In this document: positions 58,889-64,000 of the stretch, in pieces | Position numbering within the stretch: position 1 is the first letter of the stretch | Layout of the letters: every line of letters starts with the position of its first letter | Program-made: the position numbers and the translations under genes | Notes under the pieces: generated by a model | Seen by the model: the letters and a program-made list of their open reading frames with translations, nothing else | Databases searched by the model: none | What the model was told of the DNA's origin: nothing | From: G965197675 sp965197675 | GTDB taxonomy: Bacteria > Chloroflexota > Dehalococcoidia > Plut-88900 | Assembly (NCBI GenBank): GCA_965197675.1 | Contig: OZ240221.1 | Coordinates: 1,054,001-1,118,000, forward strand | DNA length: 64,000 bases | Direction of reading: 5' to 3'

Positions 58889-59475
58889 GTGAAGAAGATG
58901 TCGACGAGCGTGACAGCGCTGTCAGGGCTGGACGGACAGTTAACTGGTCAGATCATTGATACTGCTGAACCTGGCAGGTGGGAGTCGGTGGAGGACATGG
59001 ATGTTCTGGAGAGAGGCGGGGGGTGTGCAGGGTACTTCGAGAGGTCGAGACGTGTGAGCTGGGTCGTCGGGAACACAGGTCGCTGCAAGAGCGGTGGCGC
59101 GGGGAGCGGCGACGGACCATGCCGTCTGAGTCAGCGGTGTTCCAGCACCTGGAGAGGTTCCACGACGATGGAGAGGAGGCCGGAAGGGTCGCTTACAGGG
59201 CGTTCATACCCACTCCCACTGAGGGGCTGAGAGGGCTGCGCAGGATGGACCCTGAAATGGTGAGCTTCATCCAGATCCGTTCGCCTCAGACAGAGGCCAC
59301 ACTGGATATGGACGCCACGCTGTTGGAGACACAGAAGAGCAGGAGGCGCTTTACAGCTACAAGAAGTACAAGGTCTATCAGCCGCTGACGACCTACTGGT
59401 CAGAGGCCGACTTGGTAGTGCACTCGGAGTTCTTGGACTGCAACGTACCTGCGGGCTATAGCAGTTGTGAGTGAT
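58889..59475 (+). pseudogene. IS1380-like transposase remnant
   Basis: Pieces in different frames read SVTALSGLDGQLTGQIIDTA, VFQHLERFHDDGEEAGRVAY, FIQIRSPQTEATLDMDATLL, then (next frame) EALYSYKKYKVYQPLTTYWS and EADLVVHSEFLDCNVPAGYS, which match the DDE region of IS1380-type transposases. Several frameshifts and no intact C-terminus; the element is dead. Confidence 0.6.
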
Positions 59476-59883
59476 GACTGACGGAACGCCATCCAACCAC
59501 TCGATCTGGCCCCAGATCGACACTGGACACGCTCCAATACCCAGCCAACCGCCCTCTCCCCAATTTAGGTGAGAGATTTGGCTCAACTAGGTCTGGTGGC
59601 GTAGCCTAAAGCGGCATGCAGACGCAACTCACGTGAAAATCCCACCAAGGGGGTCAAACTCAGGGGCGTACAAATCCCAATAAGGCCCTGGGCCGCCTTC
59701 TCCGCCACCGAGACACCGCCTCTATGCCGATTGAATGGAACCGGAACACCTGGCCAAGCTGGAGGTGATTGTGCTGAGCGGAAATCAGCTGATGTGGGAA
59801 ATTCCGTCGGGTCATGTTGAACTACCACCCTCCCTCCGACCGAGCTGCACTGATCTCGGTTGGCGAGGCTATATACGGCTAGC
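59476..59883. other. Intergenic region, no gene recognised
   Basis: I see only short frames without family resemblance. The region lies between the transposase remnant and the dehydrogenase stop and is probably decayed insertion-sequence DNA. Confidence 0.4.
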
Positions 59884-60864
59884 CTAGCGAGTCCCTTCCA
59901 CCAGCGCGTTAGTGAACTTGCCATCCAGAAAGCTAGCGATGTTGTCCAGCACCATCATCATGCCTACGCCTGTAGTCTCCGGTGTGTTGGCTGCTGCGTG
60001 GGATGTCATCACCACATTGTCAAGCCTGGCGAGAGGATGATCAGGGGGCAGAGGCTCCTCCTCAAGAACGTCCAAGCCAGCCCCCTTTATTCGACCCTTA
60101 GACAGGAACTCCACCAGTACCTCCTGATCGATCAGTGCACCTCTTCCCGTGTTCACGATGATCGCCTCCGGCTTCATCAACTCCATCTGCTTTCTACCGA
60201 TGATATGATGAGTCTTCTCCGAGAGGGCAGTTATAACGGCGATGACATCTGACGTTCTGCACAAGTCATCGATGGGCATGAACTCGACTCCGTACTCGGC
60301 TTCTCTTTCCTGGCTGGGATGCATGGTCCAGGCTATCACTTTCATACCTATGCCTCGACCCAGCTTCATAACCTGCCGAGCGATGGGCCCCCCACCTACG
60401 ACCCCCAAGGTCTTGCCATGCAGCTCAACAAGAAGGTGCTCTGGCCATCCTCTTTCCTTGATCGATCTGTCGATCCTAGGTATGTCTCGAGCGACGGCCA
60501 GCATCAACGCCAGAGTATGCTCCCCTACTCCTATACGACCATATCCAGGCGTGTAGGTGACCGTGACTCCCAGATCCTTGGCCGCCTCCAAGTCCACGTG
60601 ATTTACTCCCGCCGCCCATACAGAGATTATTCTCAGATTAGAGCATACCTCCATCAGCTCCCGATCGAATATAGAGGTGGCGAGAATACAGACCACCCCA
60701 TCAGCATCTTTACAGCGTTCGACCAACACCTCTTTCGATTCAGGCCTATCTGGATAAACCACCACTTCTTCCGCCAACTCCTCCGCTCTATACCTGATGT
60801 GAGACGGCACAAAAGTGTCGAGGCCATCGTCTGGGACAACCAGACGCTTTAATCTTTTGGCCAC
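59884..60864 (-). CDS. D-isomer-specific 2-hydroxyacid dehydrogenase
   Basis: The product is 326 aa. NAD-binding Rossmann motif in LGVVGGGPIARQVMKLGRGI; catalytic Arg region VITALSEKTHHIIGRKQMEL and VNTGRGALIDQEVL; Glu in GAGLDVLEEEPLPPDHPLAR; His in VVMTSHAAANTPET (H followed by A rather than the common I/TGG). The N-terminal substrate domain includes IISVWAAGVNHVD. It reduces or oxidises 2-hydroxyacids with NAD(H), as phosphoglycerate and lactate dehydrogenases do; the substrate is unknown. Confidence 0.9.
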   Translation of the reverse strand: MAKRLKRLVVPDDGLDTFVPSHIRYRAEELAEEVVVYPDRPESKEVLVERCKDADGVVCILATSIFDRELMEVCSNLRIISVWAAGVNHVDLEAAKDLGVTVTYTPGYGRIGVGEHTLALMLAVARDIPRIDRSIKERGWPEHLLVELHGKTLGVVGGGPIARQVMKLGRGIGMKVIAWTMHPSQEREAEYGVEFMPIDDLCRTSDVIAVITALSEKTHHIIGRKQMELMKPEAIIVNTGRGALIDQEVLVEFLSKGRIKGAGLDVLEEEPLPPDHPLARLDNVVMTSHAAANTPETTGVGMMMVLDNIASFLDGKFTNALVEGTR

Positions 60865-61014
60865 ATCTACTCTCCTGACTATCGGATATGGCTAGAGGGC
60901 GCTCATCATTATCGATATGTCACGTCAAACTGTCAAAAGGGTGGATCTGCCGAAACTGGCTCCCAGAGCGGTTTCGGGATATGATAGAAGTCCATCGATG
61001 ATTCCACACCATGA

Positions 61015-61695
61015 TTGAGAGTCGCCTTTTCGCGTAACAAAGTGGAAGAAATAGAGTTTAGGCCTAGAAGCGTTGCCGGGCAAACAGGGGATAGCATCTG
61101 GAAGAGACACTGGAAGATTATTCTACCTCTGATGCTTTCCATGGCCGCCCTTGTATCGCTCCTGGCTTGGGGAGTTTTAAACCGATCGTCCGCTACAAAC
61201 CAGAGTGGCGTCGGCGTCCTTGGAGAGCCAGCCCCTAACTTCACATTATCCACCTTCTCTGGAGGGACTTTCGATCTGGCGGAATACCGGGGAGGCGCGG
61301 CAATCATAAACTTCTGGGCCTCTTGGTGCGGCCCGTGCCGCATCGAGGCATCAGAGTTGGAGCAGGCATGGCGCAGGTTTGGCGAGGACGGGGTTGCTTT
61401 TGTAGGTGTCAACGTTCAGGACTTCGATGGAAACGCCTTGAGTTTCATCGAGGAGTTTAACATCACTTACCCCAACGGTCCCGACGAGGAGGGCCTTACG
61501 ACTATTGACTACGGAGTAGGTGGGATTCCCGTTACTTTTTTCGTTGACAAGAATGGGGTGGTAGCGCGACGCTTCGTAGGCTCCATTAATCTGGAGCAAC
61601 TCAGTTTCTGGATCACTGAGTTGCTCCACGACTCATCTTCCTCAGGAAACTCAGAGGCCGAGAATTTGGACAACTTCTTCGAGTTCGATAGCTAG
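61015..61695 (+). CDS. TlpA-like membrane-anchored thioredoxin
   Basis: About 226 aa if the TTG at 61015 is used; a GTG at 61042 is equally possible and neither has a strong ribosome site. One membrane anchor (IILPLMLSMAALVSLLAWGV) is followed by an AhpC/TSA-thioredoxin fold with LGEPAPNFTLSTFSGGTFDL, the redox motif FWASWCGPCRIEASEL and the cis-Pro GVGGIPVTFFVDKNG. It would act outside the membrane in disulfide reduction or cytochrome c maturation. Confidence 0.88.
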   Translation: MRVAFSRNKVEEIEFRPRSVAGQTGDSIWKRHWKIILPLMLSMAALVSLLAWGVLNRSSATNQSGVGVLGEPAPNFTLSTFSGGTFDLAEYRGGAAIINFWASWCGPCRIEASELEQAWRRFGEDGVAFVGVNVQDFDGNALSFIEEFNITYPNGPDEEGLTTIDYGVGGIPVTFFVDKNGVVARRFVGSINLEQLSFWITELLHDSSSSGNSEAENLDNFFEFDS

Positions 61696-61711
61696 AAATG
61701 TAGGGCAATTC

Positions 61712-62221
61712 ATGAAATACACTGTGCTTGAGACAGAAATGGGTTGGATGGGTGTCCTTGCAACATACAAAGGTCTAAGGCGTATGACCATTCCTCTTCC
61801 AACACCTGAAGAGGCCCTAGATGAGCTTGGGCCATACCTCGACGGGGCGGAGCTAGACCCGGACTACTTTGGCGACATGGCGAACAGAATCCAAGCCTAT
61901 CTTCAGGGTCAAGACGTACCCTTTCCAGAAGAGATGGACGTGCCTTGGGCCACCCCCTTCCAGGAGGCAGTATGGAAAGCCACTCGCGCTATTCCAAGAG
62001 GCGAAACACGCAGTTACGGAGACATTGCGGCGCAGGTAGGCCGACCTCAAGGAGCAAGGGCTGTCGGACAGGCCATGAGCACTAACCCCCTTGCCATCCT
62101 CACGCCGTGCCATCGGGTTATAGCCAGCGATGGAGGACTGGGAGGATATGGCAACCATCTCGATGTTAAGAAACATCTGTTGAAGATGGAGGGGGTTCAG
62201 TCTCCTATGTGGGACTCCTAG
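61712..62221 (+). CDS. ogt: Methylated-DNA--protein-cysteine methyltransferase
   Basis: The product is 169 aa. Active-site PCHRV in LAILTPCHRVIASDGGLGGY, DNA-binding helix TRSYGDIAAQVGRPQGARAV and the Asn hinge AMSTNPLAI are all present. It removes alkyl groups from O6-guanine by suicide transfer to the cysteine. It starts 16 bp after the thioredoxin gene and its stop overlaps the convergent DUF2007 gene by 4 bp. Confidence 0.93.
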   Translation: MKYTVLETEMGWMGVLATYKGLRRMTIPLPTPEEALDELGPYLDGAELDPDYFGDMANRIQAYLQGQDVPFPEEMDVPWATPFQEAVWKATRAIPRGETRSYGDIAAQVGRPQGARAVGQAMSTNPLAILTPCHRVIASDGGLGGYGNHLDVKKHLLKMEGVQSPMWDS

Positions 62222-62460
62222 AGCTCTGCGTCAGAGTCCTCGCTCTCCTGCACTGATGCCCCATCCCTGCTCAGAATGGAGCGAGCCTCCTCTACCAGTG
62301 CCTCCTCTACCATCAGATCGCAGGGGCGGGAGGACACTCCGAGGAAAGAACTCGTGTCCTCCGGACGCAAAATGGCAGGTATGGAGTTGTTATCCAAGAG
62401 ACCCTTCCACATCTCTGCGATTATCTGGTTCGGAGCAGTGGTCAGATGCACCCACTTCAT
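62218..62460 (-). CDS. DUF2007-type small protein
   Basis: The product is 80 aa: WVHLTTAPNQIIAEMWKGLL, then DNNSIPAILRPEDTSSFLGV and DLMVEEALVEEARSILSRDG, the usual ferredoxin-like DUF2007 pattern. Its function is unknown, possibly in signal transduction. The ATG directly abuts the dnaE stop. Confidence 0.8.
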   Translation of the reverse strand: MKWVHLTTAPNQIIAEMWKGLLDNNSIPAILRPEDTSSFLGVSSRPCDLMVEEALVEEARSILSRDGASVQESEDSDAEL

Positions 62461-64000
62461 CTAATCCGCCTTCGTCTTAATAAACACTCCACCATCACCC
62501 AAGAGGGAAGTCATGCGCTTATGTAGCTCTTGACAGTATCTCACAGTCAGATCTGGGACCTCTAGCATTACTTTGGTAGAGCCTTGGTCAATTTCCAGCA
62601 AGACCCGATCGGTGCCTGGGTACCCACTTAGCATCTCGATAGCAGTCTTCAGCCTCTGGATATCTTCCAGGGAATCGTCCGACTCTGATAGTCTAAACCA
62701 TACGTTCTGCGGTCCATTTGCCGACACACTAGGGCTCGGAGAGAGAGTCGCTTCATCTTCAACTTGTGGGGCTGCTTCGGACACTTTGGCATCCTCTGAC
62801 GACGGTTCATATAGTTCAGCCGAATCACAATATACGGATATCCTGTCGCTCTCTCTAACCTTAACCTTACCCTGCACCATGAGGATGTTGCCTTCTTTCC
62901 ATAGCGTCTGAGTCAAGCTATAGATCTCACTCCAAGCCATCACCTCCACACTTCCACCCATATCGCGAAGTACGGCGGCCCCAAAGGGGTCACCCTTTCT
63001 GGTGTAGCCCTGCCGGACAGAAAAGACCTCTCCAATCAAAGACACCCTCTGCTCACCCATCTCCGGAGTAACATCTCTGCACATGGTGACCATGCCGGTG
63101 GGAATGCTACGGTGAACCTGACTGATAACGCTCTCTGATAAGGAAACGCCCAACAGCTCTCTCTCCCATTCCTCTTTCTCTTTGGCGGTGGCGCCTCCGT
63201 TCTGGGACGTTGGTTCAAGCGTTGAAGCAGAGACACCTTCGCTCCACATATCGAACATGGTGGACTGCCCCGAACCCCTCAGTTCCCACTCTCGCTGGGA
63301 GATAGCCAGAATCCTATCCACACTGGCCAGAAGGGCGCCTCGTTCGCCCAGTGAGTCGAGCGCTCCCACCTTAACCATGCTTTCCAAGGCCCTGCGATTC
63401 AGATTACGCAGGTCCGCCAAGCGACAAAAGTTCTCTATCGATCCGAAGGGGCCACGCTCTTTCCGAGCGTCCAAAATGGGCTTGACCGCCCCCGCTCCCA
63501 CGTTCTTGATGGCCGAAAGCCCAAAACTGATGGCCTGTTTATTATCCTTCGTTTCCTCGACAGTGAAGTCCAGAGAGGAACGGTTCACGTCGGGAGGCAG
63601 AACTGGAATGCCGACTCTGTGGCACTCTGACACCGCCGCCGCCACCCTGTCTGACTGACCCAGGTGGCTTGTTAGCAGCGCTGTCATAAACTCGACGGGA
63701 TAGTTGGCTTTGAGATAGGCTGTCCAATAGGCGATCATGGCGTAGCTGACGCTGTGAGCCTTATTGAAAGCGTATCCGGCGAATGGCTCGATGAGATTGA
63801 ACACCCTCTCCGAGATGTCATGATCAAAGCCTTTGCCTACAGCTCCTTCAATGAACCGTTCTCTCTCCTTCGCCATCAACGAGGCTATCTTCTTCCCCAT
63901 CGCCTTCCGCACCACGTCCGCCTGTCCGAGGGTGTAGCCAGCGAAGGTCTGGAGCACGTGGAGCACCTGGTCTTGATAGACTATCACCCCGTAGGTCTCC
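62461..64000 (-). CDS. dnaE: DNA polymerase III subunit alpha, C-terminal part
   Basis: The last ~512 residues are present and the frame runs off the right edge (ETYGVIVYQDQVLHVLQTFA). Fingers/C-terminal motifs are GYTLGQADVVRKAMGKK, FAGYAFNKAHSVSYAMIAYW and LPPDVNRSSLDFTVEE. A helix-hairpin-helix follows (ISFGLSAIKNVGAGAVKPIL), then the OB domain (VSLIGEVFSVRQGYTRKGDP, GGSVEVMAWSEIYS). It is the catalytic subunit of the replicative polymerase. Confidence 0.97.
   Translation of the reverse strand, partial: ETYGVIVYQDQVLHVLQTFAGYTLGQADVVRKAMGKKIASLMAKERERFIEGAVGKGFDHDISERVFNLIEPFAGYAFNKAHSVSYAMIAYWTAYLKANYPVEFMTALLTSHLGQSDRVAAAVSECHRVGIPVLPPDVNRSSLDFTVEETKDNKQAISFGLSAIKNVGAGAVKPILDARKERGPFGSIENFCRLADLRNLNRRALESMVKVGALDSLGERGALLASVDRILAISQREWELRGSGQSTMFDMWSEGVSASTLEPTSQNGGATAKEKEEWERELLGVSLSESVISQVHRSIPTGMVTMCRDVTPEMGEQRVSLIGEVFSVRQGYTRKGDPFGAAVLRDMGGSVEVMAWSEIYSLTQTLWKEGNILMVQGKVKVRESDRISVYCDSAELYEPSSEDAKVSEAAPQVEDEATLSPSPSVSANGPQNVWFRLSESDDSLEDIQRLKTAIEMLSGYPGTDRVLLEIDQGSTKVMLEVPDLTVRYCQELHKRMTSLLGDGGVFIKTKAD

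Noticed and set aside
59583..59924. 113-residue minus-strand frame between the transposase remnant and the dehydrogenase
   Set aside because: It overlaps the dehydrogenase end, has no ribosome site and shows no recognisable family.

Overview
The window reads as a bacterial chromosome segment (GC-rich; many ATG, GTG and TTG starts with AAGGAG-type ribosome sites) in which a defence and mobile-element island of more than 50 kb abuts ordinary chromosomal genes at a tRNA-Val gene (53893-53969). The host is not certain. The core gene set (surE, panC, panB, P1-type peptidase, dnaE), the RHH-plus-large-serine-recombinase modules and the short palindromes inserted inside genes suggest a Chloroflexota (Dehalococcoidia-like) bacterium. 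That is inference; no rRNA is present to settle it.

Layout. 1-487 is the 3' end of a GH16 glycoside hydrolase. 894-21147 (minus strand) is a complete BREX type 1 set, brxA-brxB-brxC-pglX-pglZ-brxL, followed by a degraded GHKL-ATPase fragment, a 1502-aa GHKL/sacsin-like ATPase with a C-terminal zinc finger, and a DrmD/BrxHII-like SNF2 helicase. A PAPS-reductase-family gene diverges from brxA across a perfect 11-bp inverted repeat. 22031-22931 is a three-gene operon (small conserved protein, retropepsin-like aspartic protease, zinc-ribbon protein). 23108-25120 is a compact CBASS operon: CD-NTase, E2-like protein, single-TM effector candidate.

25359-35096 (minus strand) is a mobile-element backbone: SNF2 helicase, DNA methyltransferase, RadC-like protein, SSB, DUF2958-like protein, Cas4-like nuclease and small zinc proteins. 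It is interrupted by an IS110-family element with a structured 5' region that may be its bridge RNA. Nearly every gene here carries short palindromic repeats inside its reading frame, and the gaps share a two-hairpin layout. 35506-39676 holds two RHH/serine-recombinase modules pointing at each other with a 448-bp antisense overlap. Their junction resembles the 3' end of the tRNA-Val gene, which suggests two elements integrated head to head at related att sites.

40026-53542 is a second accessory block. It has a RelE/HigB-type toxin whose antitoxin is fused to a PD-(D/E)XK-like nuclease domain, an unknown divergent gene, two HTH genes, a replication-relaxation gene split by one in-frame amber codon, and a translationally linked chain of FitAB-type toxin-antitoxin, type IIG/ISP-like restriction-modification enzyme and membrane pentapeptide-repeat protein. 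A PH-domain membrane protein and an IS66 remnant follow. From 53893 on, the window holds tRNA-Val, tRNA-Met, DinB-like, surE, panC, panB, a P1-family peptidase, an IS1380-like remnant, a 2-hydroxyacid dehydrogenase, a TlpA-like thioredoxin, a methylguanine-DNA methyltransferase, a DUF2007 protein and the 3' part of dnaE.

Together the accessory genes form several independent antiphage layers (BREX plus appendages, CBASS, restriction-modification, two toxin-antitoxin loci) carried by integrative elements. The most novel-looking parts are the ATPase-helicase extension of BREX, the antitoxin-nuclease fusion, and the fused recombinase junction.
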